64,000 bases of DNA from Nocardioides caldifontis. GTDB taxonomy: Bacteria; Actinomycetota; Actinomycetes; Propionibacteriales; Nocardioidaceae. The notes beneath the pieces are model-generated. The model saw only the letters and a program-made list of their open reading frames with translations, had not been told where the DNA came from and made no database searches. The number at the start of each line of letters is the position of its first letter. Within the stretch, counting starts at the first letter, position 1. The stretch spans positions 19,220-83,219 of the forward strand of contig NZ_VHIB01000018.1 of the NCBI RefSeq assembly GCF_008087345.1, written 5' to 3'. Below are positions 52,809 through 60,839 of this stretch, one piece after another. A program made the translations under genes and the position numbers.

Positions 52809-54034
52809 ACGACTCCTCAACGCTCCACGATCCCGACGAGACCCGCCGCCCGGAGGAGCGGTGCGAGGACCAGCAACGGAGGGTCACCGCGCTGCTGGCT
52901 AACCTGTGGGACGCAGCGCCCGCATGGCGCCGTCGGCTCGAGGGGTCGAACGTGTCGCCCGCCGACTTCGGCGCACCCGACGTGCTGACCCGGCTGACAC
53001 CGATCGCCAAGAGCGATCTGGCGGCTCTGCAGGTGGAGGATCCGCCTTTCGGCGGGTTCTTCATCGGAGACCTGACCGCCAGCTCGCGGATCTTCATGTC
53101 GCCAGGTCCTATCTACGACGCACAGCTGGGCACCACCGACATCGGCGGGTTCGCCCGGGGTCTGAGAGCCGGCGGACTGGCGCGCGGTGACATCGTGCTC
53201 AACACGTTCGCCTACCACCTCACCCCAGCCGGCCACGCCTTCGAATCCGGTGCGTTGGCGCTCGGCTGCGTGGTGGTCCCGGCGGGCACGGGCAACACCG
53301 AACAACAAGCGAGGTTGCTCAAGGACCTGCCGGTCACCGGCTACATGGGCACACCGTCGTTCCTCGGAACGCTGGTCGAACGTGCCGACTGGCGCTTCAA
53401 GACGGCCTGCGTCGCTGCGGAGAAGCTCACCGAGGACGAGCGCGCGGTGCTGGAGTCGCGCGGCGGACGTGTTTCCCAACTCTATGGGACCGCCGATCTC
53501 GGCTATCTCGCCGGAGAATGTGAGGCCCGCAGCGGCATGCACCTCACCGAGGACAAGGTGATCGAGATCCTGGACCCGGCCACCGGCGAACCGGTTCCCG
53601 ACGGGGAGATCGGCCAGGTCGCTGTGACCACATTCTCGCCCACCTATCCGTTCGTGCGCCTGACCACCGGCGACCTGACACGAGTAGTAAGCACCGAGAT
53701 GTGCGAGTGCGGCCGTACGTCGGCGCGCATCGCTGGGGTCCTCGGACGGGTCGGCCCCGGCGTGAAGGTCAGGGGAATGTTCGTCTACGAGGACCACGTC
53801 CGGGCCGCGCTCTCGCGTCATGGTCTCGGTGCGGGGCGACTGGTGATCCGGCGTACGGCGGGGCAGGACACACTGACGCTGGAGATCGTCGAGCCCCTCT
53901 CTGACGAGCAGCAGGCGGACCTGCTGCGCACCCTGCGCGACGCGATCAAGTTGCGCGCCGAGATCGAGATCGTCCCGGAGGTCGACGCGGAGACCCCGCA
54001 GCTTGTCGACGCTCGAGAGATCTGGCAGGCATGA
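52805..54034 (+). CDS. PaaK-like adenylate-forming protein with altered ATP loop
   Basis: A 409-residue protein of the PaaK-like group, shorter than PaaK (about 435). The N-terminus (DAAPAWRRRLEG, LTPIAKSDLAALQVEDPPFGG) and the C-terminal domain (VSQLYGTADLGYLAGE, FVRLTTGDLTRVV, CECGRTSARIAGVLGRVGPGVKVRGMFVYEDHV) are family-like. The phosphate-binding loop, normally SSGTTGxP, is replaced by ASSRIFMSPGPIYD, a form that recurs in ligases next to Liv transporters. Whether it still forms an adenylate is not clear. ATG 52805 overlaps the LivF stop; GTG 52796 is an alternative. Confidence 0.85.
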   Translation: MNDSSTLHDPDETRRPEERCEDQQRRVTALLANLWDAAPAWRRRLEGSNVSPADFGAPDVLTRLTPIAKSDLAALQVEDPPFGGFFIGDLTASSRIFMSPGPIYDAQLGTTDIGGFARGLRAGGLARGDIVLNTFAYHLTPAGHAFESGALALGCVVVPAGTGNTEQQARLLKDLPVTGYMGTPSFLGTLVERADWRFKTACVAAEKLTEDERAVLESRGGRVSQLYGTADLGYLAGECEARSGMHLTEDKVIEILDPATGEPVPDGEIGQVAVTTFSPTYPFVRLTTGDLTRVVSTEMCECGRTSARIAGVLGRVGPGVKVRGMFVYEDHVRAALSRHGLGAGRLVIRRTAGQDTLTLEIVEPLSDEQQADLLRTLRDAIKLRAEIEIVPEVDAETPQLVDAREIWQA

Positions 54035-54083
54035 GGCCATCGCCTGCACGCCATGTCCACAGAGATGAAGTCGGAGGGCTCGG

Positions 54084-55133
54084 ATGAGCACCCGCACGTC
54101 ATGGACCGAGCCGACCGCAGAGCGGGTCGCCGAGGGGGTGTTCCGGATCCCGCTGCCGCTGCCCAACGACGCTCTCCGGGCGGTCAACGTCTACCTCATC
54201 CGCACTCCCGACGGCCCGGTGTGCGTGGACGCGGGCTGGGCGCTGGACGAGTCGCGGCGCGCCCTCGACGCTGCGCTGCACGGGCTGGGCCACGAGGTCG
54301 GCGACATCACCCGGTTCCTCGTCACCCACGCCCACCGCGACCACTACACCCAAGCGGTGACCATACGACGTGAGTTCGGCGCCCGGGTGTCGCTGGGCAT
54401 CGGAGACCGCGACGCCATCGAGTACTTCAACACCGGGAAGAGCGTCGCCGACTCACAGTATCGTCGCCTGGTCGAGGCTGGCGCAGCCGACCTGGCAGAG
54501 GGCTGGCGTACCGAGTCCGCCGGCCACAGCGTCGAAACCGAACTGTGGGACGGGCCCGACGAGTGGCTGGACGGCGATGTCGAGATCGCCGTCGGCGCCC
54601 GCACGCTCGCTGCGCTCGCCACGCCGGGGCACACTCGCGGTCACTACGTCTTCGCCGACGCCGCCTCAGGCCTGCTGTTCTCGGGCGATCACGTGCTGCC
54701 GACGATCACGCCGTCGATCGGCTTCGAGCCCGTGCCGTCGCCGCTGCCGTTGAGCGACTTCCTCACTTCGCTGGCCAAGGTACGCGCACTGCCGGACATG
54801 ATGCTGCTGCCGGCGCACGGGCCGGCAGCCACCAGTACGCACCAACGCATCGACGAACTGCTGGCCCACCACGAGGAGCGGTTGGGCCTGTGCGAGGACC
54901 TGGTCGCCGGTGGCTGCCGCACCGCGGCGGAGGTCGCGGCGGAGATTCCGTGGACCCGCCGCGGCCTCGCGTTGTCCAGCCTTGACGTCTTCAACGCCAT
55001 GCTTGCGGTGCTCGAGACCGACGCCCACCTGAGGCTCTTGGCCGCTCAGCAGCGTCTCGACCGGTGCACGGACTCGACGGCACCTTCCTACCACGTCCCG
55101 AGCCCCCACCTTGATGACCCGGAGGAGCGATGA
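54084..55133 (+). CDS. MBL-fold metallohydrolase
   Basis: A 349-residue metallo-beta-lactamase-fold protein with the same build as the one at 20513: IPLPLPNDALRAVNVYLIRTPDG, THAHRDHYTQ (HxHxDH, about 76-85), ATPGHTRGHYVF, LLFSGDHVLPTITPSIGF and LPAHGPAATS. The LPAHG segment ends the active site as in LACTB2-like and hydroxyacylglutathione hydrolase-like proteins. It overlaps the following ACAD (ATGA), again pairing an MBL hydrolase with an ACAD. A thioesterase or lactone/ester hydrolase role is possible but unproven. Confidence 0.88.
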   Translation: MSTRTSWTEPTAERVAEGVFRIPLPLPNDALRAVNVYLIRTPDGPVCVDAGWALDESRRALDAALHGLGHEVGDITRFLVTHAHRDHYTQAVTIRREFGARVSLGIGDRDAIEYFNTGKSVADSQYRRLVEAGAADLAEGWRTESAGHSVETELWDGPDEWLDGDVEIAVGARTLAALATPGHTRGHYVFADAASGLLFSGDHVLPTITPSIGFEPVPSPLPLSDFLTSLAKVRALPDMMLLPAHGPAATSTHQRIDELLAHHEERLGLCEDLVAGGCRTAAEVAAEIPWTRRGLALSSLDVFNAMLAVLETDAHLRLLAAQQRLDRCTDSTAPSYHVPSPHLDDPEER

Positions 55134-56323
55134 ACACCGAGACCGATGTCGCGGACAAGCTGTCCGAGCAGGTCACGACCTTCCTGGCCGAGCACGATCC
55201 CGTGACGACCGATCGCATCGAGTTCCTGCGCGCTCGCTTCGACGCGGGCCTGGCTTGGGTTCACTTCCCGGTGGGTCGCGGTGGGTTGGGACTGCCCCCG
55301 GGGCTGCAGCCGGAGGTGGACGCCAGGTTCGCCGAGGCGGGTGCCCCCGACAACCATCCGCGGATCAACGTGATCGGGCTGGGCATGGCAGCACCGACCC
55401 TGATGGCGTACGGAACCGAGGAGCAGCTCGACACGTTCCTGCGTCCGCTGTGGACGGGCGAGCAGATCTGGTGCCAGCTGTTCAGCGAGCCCGGCGCCGG
55501 GTCGGACCTGGCAGCCGTTGCCACGAGGGCCGTTCGTGACGGTGACCACTGGGTGGTCGACGGCCAGAAGGTGTGGACCTCGTCGGCGCAGAACGCCCAA
55601 CTCGCCATCCTGCTCGCACGCACCGATCCCGACGTGCCCAAGCATGCGGGCCTGACCTACTTCGTCTGCGACATGACCGACCCCGGGATCGAGGTGCGCC
55701 CGCTTCGCCAGATCACCGGGGAAGCCGAGTTCAACGAGGTGTTCCTCACCGGGGTCCGGATCCCCGACTCCCAGCGCCTCGGAGCCGTCGGCGAGGGGTG
55801 GAAGGTCGCCAACGCGACGCTCAACAACGAGCGCCTCGCCATCGGCGGGGGACCCGTGCCGCGAGAGAGCGGCATGGTCGGAGTCGTCGCGGCGGCTTGG
55901 CGGGCCAACCCCGGCCGGCGGCGGCCCGACCTGCACGGCCGCTTGATGGAACTCTGGGTCGAGTCGGAGGCGGCTCGCCTGACCGGTCAGCGACTGCGCC
56001 AGAAGCTGGCAGTGGGTCAGCCCGGCCCGGAGGGGGCGGCGATGAAGCTGACCTTCGCACGGCTCGCCCAGCGGCTCAGCGGTCTGGAACTGGAGCTGCT
56101 CGGCGAGGAAGGCCTGCGGTACGACGACTGGACGTTGCGACGGCCGCTCGAGGTCGACTTCCTCGGACGTGGCCCTGGGTACCGCTACCTACGAGCGAAG
56201 GGAAACTCCATCGAGGGCGGCACGTCGGAGATCCTGCTCAACATCGTTGCCGAACGCGTCCTCGGACTGCCGCCGGAGCCCCGCGTCGACCGTGATGTCC
56301 CGTTCAAGGAGCTGGCGAAGTGA
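55130..56323 (+). CDS. Acyl-CoA dehydrogenase, catalytic-type subunit of a pair
   Basis: A 397-residue ACAD: QLFSEPGAGSDLAAVATRA, QKVWTSSAQNAQLAILLART, VGEGWKVANATLNNERLAIG, and NSIEGGTSEILLNIVAERVLGLPPEPR with the classical catalytic Glu in IEGGTSEI. The segment between the FAD domain and the C-terminus lacks the usual RExFG motif, as in ChsE1/FadE28-like subunits. It is coupled by GTGA to the next ACAD, which lacks that Glu. In cholesterol catabolism such adjacent genes form alpha2beta2 heterotetramers; the same is likely here. Confidence 0.9.
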   Translation: MNTETDVADKLSEQVTTFLAEHDPVTTDRIEFLRARFDAGLAWVHFPVGRGGLGLPPGLQPEVDARFAEAGAPDNHPRINVIGLGMAAPTLMAYGTEEQLDTFLRPLWTGEQIWCQLFSEPGAGSDLAAVATRAVRDGDHWVVDGQKVWTSSAQNAQLAILLARTDPDVPKHAGLTYFVCDMTDPGIEVRPLRQITGEAEFNEVFLTGVRIPDSQRLGAVGEGWKVANATLNNERLAIGGGPVPRESGMVGVVAAAWRANPGRRRPDLHGRLMELWVESEAARLTGQRLRQKLAVGQPGPEGAAMKLTFARLAQRLSGLELELLGEEGLRYDDWTLRRPLEVDFLGRGPGYRYLRAKGNSIEGGTSEILLNIVAERVLGLPPEPRVDRDVPFKELAK

Positions 56324-57435
56324 CCGAGCTGAACCTGCTGTACACCGATGTCGAGGACGATCTGCGACGTACGGTCCGTGACCTGCTTGAGGACCGCCTG
56401 GATCCGTCGGCGGTGATCGCTATGTACGACGGCGACCGAACGGTCGTCGATCCCCTGTGGAAGGCGATCGCCCAGGACCTCGGACTCGCCGGGCTGCTCA
56501 TACCAGAAGCCGAGGGCGGCGTCGGTGCGTCGGCGCGCGAGGCGGCCATCGTCTGTGAAGAGCTGGGCCGGGCGGTGGCACCGGTCCCCTTCCTCACCAG
56601 CGCCGTCGTCGCAACCATCGCCGTCGCGGGGTCGGGCCAGGAGTTGGTGGCCGACCTGGCGGCCGGTGCGACGACAGCGGCACTCGCAGTGCCCTTCACC
56701 ACCGCGCCGGAGGGCCCGCTGCCCGCTCTGGTAGCGACCAACGGGGCGCTCACCGGCACCGTGTCGAGTGTCGCCGGAGTGCTGGAAGCGGACGTGCTGC
56801 TGGTCCCGGTCGAGGAGTCCGACGGGCTCGCGATCTACGCGGTTCCCGTCGCCGGAACGACCGTGCAAGCAGTCGCCTCCTTGGACATGTCACGGCAGCT
56901 CGCCGACGTCACCCTCGACGCGGCGCCGGGCACACGTGTGCGGAGTGATGCCGCCAACAGCGTGCGCGCAGCGCTCCGAGCGGGTGCTGCGATGCTGGCA
57001 TCCGAGCAGGTCGGTGTCGCGTCGTGGTGTCTGGCCGGCACGGTCGGTTACCTGCGCGAGCGTCGCCAGTTCGGACGGCAGGTCGGCGGCTTCCAGGCAC
57101 TCAAGCACCGGCTCGCCGATCTCTATGTCGGTGTGGAGTCGGGCACGGCCGTGGCCCGTTATGCCGCTGCCGCGTTGGCAGCCGACGACAGCGACTCCCA
57201 GGTAGCGACCGCCATCGCTGCGTCCTACTGCGGCAATCTCGCCGTCACTGCTGCCGAGGAGGCGCTGCAACTGCACGGCGGCATCGGCATGACCTGGGAG
57301 CATCCCGTGCACCTCTACCTCAAGCGCGCCAAGACCGACCAGCTCGCATTCGGACATCCGGGGGAGCAGCGGCGCCGGCTCGCGGACCTGGTCGATCTGC
57401 CGTTCGGCTCCACAGAAGCAGGCGAGAGTCAGTAG
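56320..57435 (+). CDS. Acyl-CoA dehydrogenase, partner subunit without catalytic Glu
   Basis: A 371-residue ACAD-like protein. The N-terminal domain has AGLLIPEAEGGVGASAREAAIVCEELGRAVAPVPFLTSAVV; the middle domain is poorly conserved and lacks a clear TEPxxGSD; the C-terminal domain keeps RRQFGRQVGGFQALKHRLADLYVGVESG and LQLHGGIGMTWEHPVHLYLKRAKTDQLAFGHPGEQRRR, with no YEG motif. This is the pattern of the second subunit of heteromeric ACADs (ChsE2/FadE29 and relatives). It would bind the partner encoded directly upstream. Confidence 0.88.
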   Translation: MTELNLLYTDVEDDLRRTVRDLLEDRLDPSAVIAMYDGDRTVVDPLWKAIAQDLGLAGLLIPEAEGGVGASAREAAIVCEELGRAVAPVPFLTSAVVATIAVAGSGQELVADLAAGATTAALAVPFTTAPEGPLPALVATNGALTGTVSSVAGVLEADVLLVPVEESDGLAIYAVPVAGTTVQAVASLDMSRQLADVTLDAAPGTRVRSDAANSVRAALRAGAAMLASEQVGVASWCLAGTVGYLRERRQFGRQVGGFQALKHRLADLYVGVESGTAVARYAAAALAADDSDSQVATAIAASYCGNLAVTAAEEALQLHGGIGMTWEHPVHLYLKRAKTDQLAFGHPGEQRRRLADLVDLPFGSTEAGESQ

Positions 57436-57573
57436 ATGATTGATCTGCGGCCCCCCCTACCACCGAGCATCGAGGATGACCTCGCCTTGTTCCATGGCCC
57501 GCTCGGACGCCGCGGGCGAATGTCTCCTCACTGCGGCTGGGTCAGCGGACCCGCAGAGCGAGAGACCGCGTGA
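57436..57573 (+). CDS. Possible micro-protein between ACAD and kinase genes
   Basis: A 45-codon frame whose ATG immediately follows the ACAD stop TAG and whose TGA overlaps the kinase start as GTGA. The product is MIDLRPPLPPSIEDDLALFH followed by GPLGRRGRMSPHCGWV and a short acidic-basic tail. No family recognised. Third positions are mostly G/C. The perfect filling of the gap favours translation, at least as a coupling device; it could equally be chance. Confidence 0.35.
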   Translation: MIDLRPPLPPSIEDDLALFHGPLGRRGRMSPHCGWVSGPAERETA

Positions 57574-58619
57574 GCGCGACTTCGACGGTCCTGAGCAGTG
57601 CCGAGCTCGCTTCCATCGCGAGGGTCATCGAGGGAGCCGGCGAGCCGGTGGTCGGTCCACTCAGCTCGCGTTTGATCACCGGTGGACGCTCCAACGTGAC
57701 GTACTTCCTCACCGACGGCAACCGGCGGTGGGTGATGCGTACTCCCCCTCGCTCCGGTCGGACGCCGTCGGCTCACGACGTGGCGAGGGAGTATCGCGTG
57801 ACGTCGAGCCTGCTGCAGACCGACGTTCCAGTGGCGCCGACGGTGGCCCTGTGTGAGGACGAGTCCGTCATCGGTGCACCCTTCGCCATCGCGGAGTTCG
57901 TCCCGGGACTCTGCGTCCAGACCCGCGAGCAGTTGGATGAACTGGACGACGAGACTGTCTCCGCTGTCGCCCACCGCTTGGTGCAGACGCTCGCCGCCCT
58001 ACACCGCGTCGACTACGACGCCGTCGGCCTGTCAGGGCTCGGTCGACCAGGTGGCTACGCGCAGCGTCAACTCAAGCGCTGGTCCGGACAGTGGGAGATC
58101 GTGGGAGTCGACCCGCTGAACGCACTGGCAGGTGAAGTGAGCCGTCGGCTCGCCGCCGCCCTGCCCGAACAGCACGCCAGTAGCATCGTTCACGGCGACT
58201 ACCGCATCGACAACACCATCTTGGACCTCGGCGCCGACTCACCTGCTGCCCGGGTGCGGATCGCGGCGGTCGTGGACTGGGAACTGTCCACCCTTGGCGA
58301 CCCGATCGCCGACGTGGCGATGATGTGCGCCTACCGCGACCCGGGATTCGATCTCATTCTCGGCGCCCCGGGTGCGTGGTCGAGCCCGCGGCTGCCGGAC
58401 GTGCCCACACTTGCCGCGCAGTATGAAGCCGCAGGCGGCGTCACCCTCGCCCACTGGGATTTCCATATGGCGCTGGCGTACTACAAGATCGCCGTCGTCT
58501 CCGCGGGCATCGACCACCGGTTGCGTGCCGCGGGCGACCCTGGACAGGCGCACGACTCGCCGGGGGACGCGGTGGAACCGTACCTGGAGCTTGCCCGCCG
58601 AGCACTCGGGCGCCGGTGA
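57570..58619 (+). CDS. APH-fold phosphotransferase, ACAD10/11 kinase-domain-like (LvaA-like)
   Basis: A 349-residue aminoglycoside phosphotransferase-fold kinase. RLITGGRSNVTYFLTDGNRRWVMRTPP is the nucleotide-binding part; HGDYRIDNTILD (about residue 208 onward) has the catalytic Asp and Asn; VVDWELSTLGDPIADVAMMC (about 235) has the metal-binding Asp. This form (GG.SN.T, RxPP, HGDyR.dN, DWElstlGDP) is that of the kinase domain of ACAD10/ACAD11 and of bacterial LvaA, which phosphorylates 4-hydroxyacyl-CoA so that an ACAD-type enzyme can eliminate phosphate. The SDR and the ACAD11-like protein encoded next complete that module. Confidence 0.9.
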   Translation: MSATSTVLSSAELASIARVIEGAGEPVVGPLSSRLITGGRSNVTYFLTDGNRRWVMRTPPRSGRTPSAHDVAREYRVTSSLLQTDVPVAPTVALCEDESVIGAPFAIAEFVPGLCVQTREQLDELDDETVSAVAHRLVQTLAALHRVDYDAVGLSGLGRPGGYAQRQLKRWSGQWEIVGVDPLNALAGEVSRRLAAALPEQHASSIVHGDYRIDNTILDLGADSPAARVRIAAVVDWELSTLGDPIADVAMMCAYRDPGFDLILGAPGAWSSPRLPDVPTLAAQYEAAGGVTLAHWDFHMALAYYKIAVVSAGIDHRLRAAGDPGQAHDSPGDAVEPYLELARRALGRR

Positions 58620-58621
58620 GC

Positions 58622-58750
58622 ATGGACGATACCGTCGCGAGACCCGACGCCCTTTGCTCCAGCCACGCTCAACGTGGCGCGGTCCGAGCCGCGCTTGATG
58701 ATCTTCCCGTCCTCACCGTCAACCTCAAGGTCACAGAAGGTGCCATATGA
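58622..58750 (+). CDS. Possible micro-protein before the SDR gene
   Basis: A 42-codon frame from ATG 58622, three bases after the kinase stop region, to TGA 58748-58750, which overlaps the SDR start as ATGA. The product shows no known motif. There is no good ribosome binding site beyond GGTGAG. Listed because its arrangement repeats that of the frame at 57436; chance is quite possible. Confidence 0.2.
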   Translation: MDDTVARPDALCSSHAQRGAVRAALDDLPVLTVNLKVTEGAI

Positions 58751-59514
58751 CCACATCCTCCACCATGAACCGGGTAGCAATCGTGACCGGTGCGGCTCGC
58801 GGCATCGGCGCGGGCATTGCCCGCCGGTTGGCCTCCGACGGACTCGCTGTCGCGGTGACCGACCTCGACGAGTCGGCGTGCCAGGCCGTGGTCGATGAGA
58901 TCGAGGCGGCAGGGGGACGGGGCTTGGCGGTCCGCGTCGACGTCAGCGACGAAAAGGCCGTCCAGGACGGCGTCGAGCAAATCGTCGCACGGCTGGGGGA
59001 GCCGACGGTCCTGGTGAACAACGCCGGCATCATCCGCGACAACCTGCTCTTCCGCATGACCGTCGAGGAGTGGGACGCCGTGAGCCAGGTGCATCTCCGA
59101 GGCTCGTTCCTCATGGCTCGCGCCGCCCAGGGGTTCATGACCCAGGCCGGCTGGGGACGCATCGTCAACCTGTCCAGCACATCCGCCCTGGGCAACCGAG
59201 GGCAGGCCAACTACTCCGCCGCCAAGGCGGGCATTCAGGGGTTCACCAAGACCCTGGCCTTCGAACTGGGCAAGTTCGGCGTCACGGCCAACGCCATCGC
59301 TCCCGGGTTCATCGAGACCGACATGACCGCCGCGACAGCGGCTCGGATCGGCATGTCGTTCGAGGACTTCAAGACCGCCGCAGCCCAGGAGATCCCTGTC
59401 GGCCGCGTGGGCCAGCCCGACGACATCGCGAACGCCGTGTCATTCTTCGTCAGCGAGCGTGCCGGCTTCGTGTCAGGACAGGTCCTCTATGTGGCGGGAG
59501 GACCTCAGACATGA
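58747..59514 (+). CDS. SDR-family oxidoreductase (FabG-like)
   Basis: A 255-residue SDR: TGAARGIGAGI (about 14-24), VNNAGIIRDNLL, NLSSTSALGNRGQANYSAAKAGIQGF with the Ser, Tyr and Lys, IAPGFIETDMT and SGQVLYVAGGPQT. It would interconvert a hydroxyl and a keto group using NAD(P). In the levulinate pathway of Pseudomonas putida (LvaD) an SDR supplies the 4-hydroxyacyl-CoA that the kinase then phosphorylates; the same order of work fits here. ATG 58747 follows AGAAGG. Confidence 0.92.
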   Translation: MTTSSTMNRVAIVTGAARGIGAGIARRLASDGLAVAVTDLDESACQAVVDEIEAAGGRGLAVRVDVSDEKAVQDGVEQIVARLGEPTVLVNNAGIIRDNLLFRMTVEEWDAVSQVHLRGSFLMARAAQGFMTQAGWGRIVNLSSTSALGNRGQANYSAAKAGIQGFTKTLAFELGKFGVTANAIAPGFIETDMTAATAARIGMSFEDFKTAAAQEIPVGRVGQPDDIANAVSFFVSERAGFVSGQVLYVAGGPQT

Positions 59515-59583
59515 ACGACCGTCGCCAGAATCCGCACATGGTCCAGTCACGGACGCAGGCCTCAACGCACGCAAGGAGAACTG

Positions 59584-60813
59584 ATGGATTTCGGGCTTGA
59601 CTCACGGACCGAGGAGCTGCAGACCGAGCTGCTGGATTTCATGCGGACGCACGTGTACCCGGCCGAGGCCGTGTTCGCCGAGCAGCTGGCGACGCTCGAG
59701 AACCGGTGGGCGTGGGACTCGGCACCGATCATGGGCGAGCTGCGCGCCGAGGCCCGCAGGCGCGGATTGTGGAACCTGTTCCTTCCCGGGGACCAAGGCG
59801 CCGGGCTCACCAATGTGCAGTACGCCGTGCTGGCCGAGATCTCGGGTCGCAGCCCACACCTTGCACCCGCGGCGATGAACTGTGCCGCTCCGGACACCGG
59901 AAACATGGAGCTCCTGTCGATGTGTGCCAACCAGGAGCAGAAGGAACGCTGGCTGAAACCGCTGCTCGCCGGTGAGATCCGATCGTCGTTCGCGATGACC
60001 GAGCCCTCAGTCGCCTCCTCCGACGCCACCAACATTGCGACCAGCATTGTCCGCGACGGCGACCACTACGTGATCAACGGTCGGAAGTGGTGGATCACGG
60101 GCGCGATGAACCCCAACGCAAAGATCTTCATCGTGATGGGCAAGACCGACCCGGACGCCGAGCGGCACCGGCAGCAGTCCATGATCCTCGTCGAGCGGGA
60201 CACCCCCGGCTTCGAGATCCACCGAGGCCTGACCGTCCTGGGCTACGACGACCACGAGCACGGCGGCCATGCCGAGCTCTCGTTCGACGACGTCAGAGTG
60301 CCGGCCGGAAACCTGGTGGGCAATGAGGGCGACGGGTTCACCATCGCTCAGAAGCGCCTGGGACCCGGCCGGATCCACCACTGCATGCGGTCGATCGGCG
60401 TCGCCGAACGCGCGATCGAGCTGATGTGCGCCCGCGCGGACGACCGCGTCACCTTCGGCAAGCCGCTGTCGGACCAGGGCACGATCCGCGACTGGATCGC
60501 CGAGTCGCGCCTGCGGGTGGAGCAGCTGCGGCTGCTGGTGCTCAAGACCGCGTGGCTCATGGACACTGCCGGCGTCAAGAGCTCCCACGCCGAGATCCAA
60601 GCCATCAAGGTCGCCACCCCCGCCACGGTCGAGTGGATCCTCGACAAGGCGATCCAGGTCCATGGGGCCGGCGGCCTGTCGCAGGACTTCCCCCTCGCTT
60701 CGATGTTCGCCTCGATTCGGACGCTCCGATTCGCCGACGGGCCGGACGAGGTCCACAAGAACGGGCTCGCCCGGTCAGAGCTCCGCCGCCAGGCGGCCGC
60801 GCGGGTCGAGTAG
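59584..60813 (+). CDS. ACAD10/11-like acyl-CoA dehydrogenase (LvaC-like)
   Basis: A 409-residue ACAD. FAMTEPSVASSDATNIAT (with ASSDA in place of GSDV), RKWWITGAMNPNAKIFIVMGKTDP, GYDDHEHGGHAELSFDDVRVP, RLGPGRIHHCMRSIG, RVTFGKPLSDQGTIRDWIAESRL, QVHGAGGLSQDFPLASMFASIRTLRFADGPDEVH. The last block, with Asp in FADGPDE (about residue 385) in place of the classical Glu, is diagnostic of the ACAD10/ACAD11 group rather than ordinary ACADs. With the kinase at 57570 it would convert 4-phosphoacyl-CoA into an enoyl or 3-hydroxy form. ATG 59584 follows AAGGAGAAC. Confidence 0.92.
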   Translation: MDFGLDSRTEELQTELLDFMRTHVYPAEAVFAEQLATLENRWAWDSAPIMGELRAEARRRGLWNLFLPGDQGAGLTNVQYAVLAEISGRSPHLAPAAMNCAAPDTGNMELLSMCANQEQKERWLKPLLAGEIRSSFAMTEPSVASSDATNIATSIVRDGDHYVINGRKWWITGAMNPNAKIFIVMGKTDPDAERHRQQSMILVERDTPGFEIHRGLTVLGYDDHEHGGHAELSFDDVRVPAGNLVGNEGDGFTIAQKRLGPGRIHHCMRSIGVAERAIELMCARADDRVTFGKPLSDQGTIRDWIAESRLRVEQLRLLVLKTAWLMDTAGVKSSHAEIQAIKVATPATVEWILDKAIQVHGAGGLSQDFPLASMFASIRTLRFADGPDEVHKNGLARSELRRQAAARVE

Positions 60814-60839
60814 CGCCAGAACCGCTCGGAGGAGATGAC

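Noticed and set aside
58481..58780. Minus-strand frame containing DGKIIKRGSDRATLS
   Set aside because: Looks faintly protein-like but overlaps the kinase end and the SDR start, with no family match I could defend.
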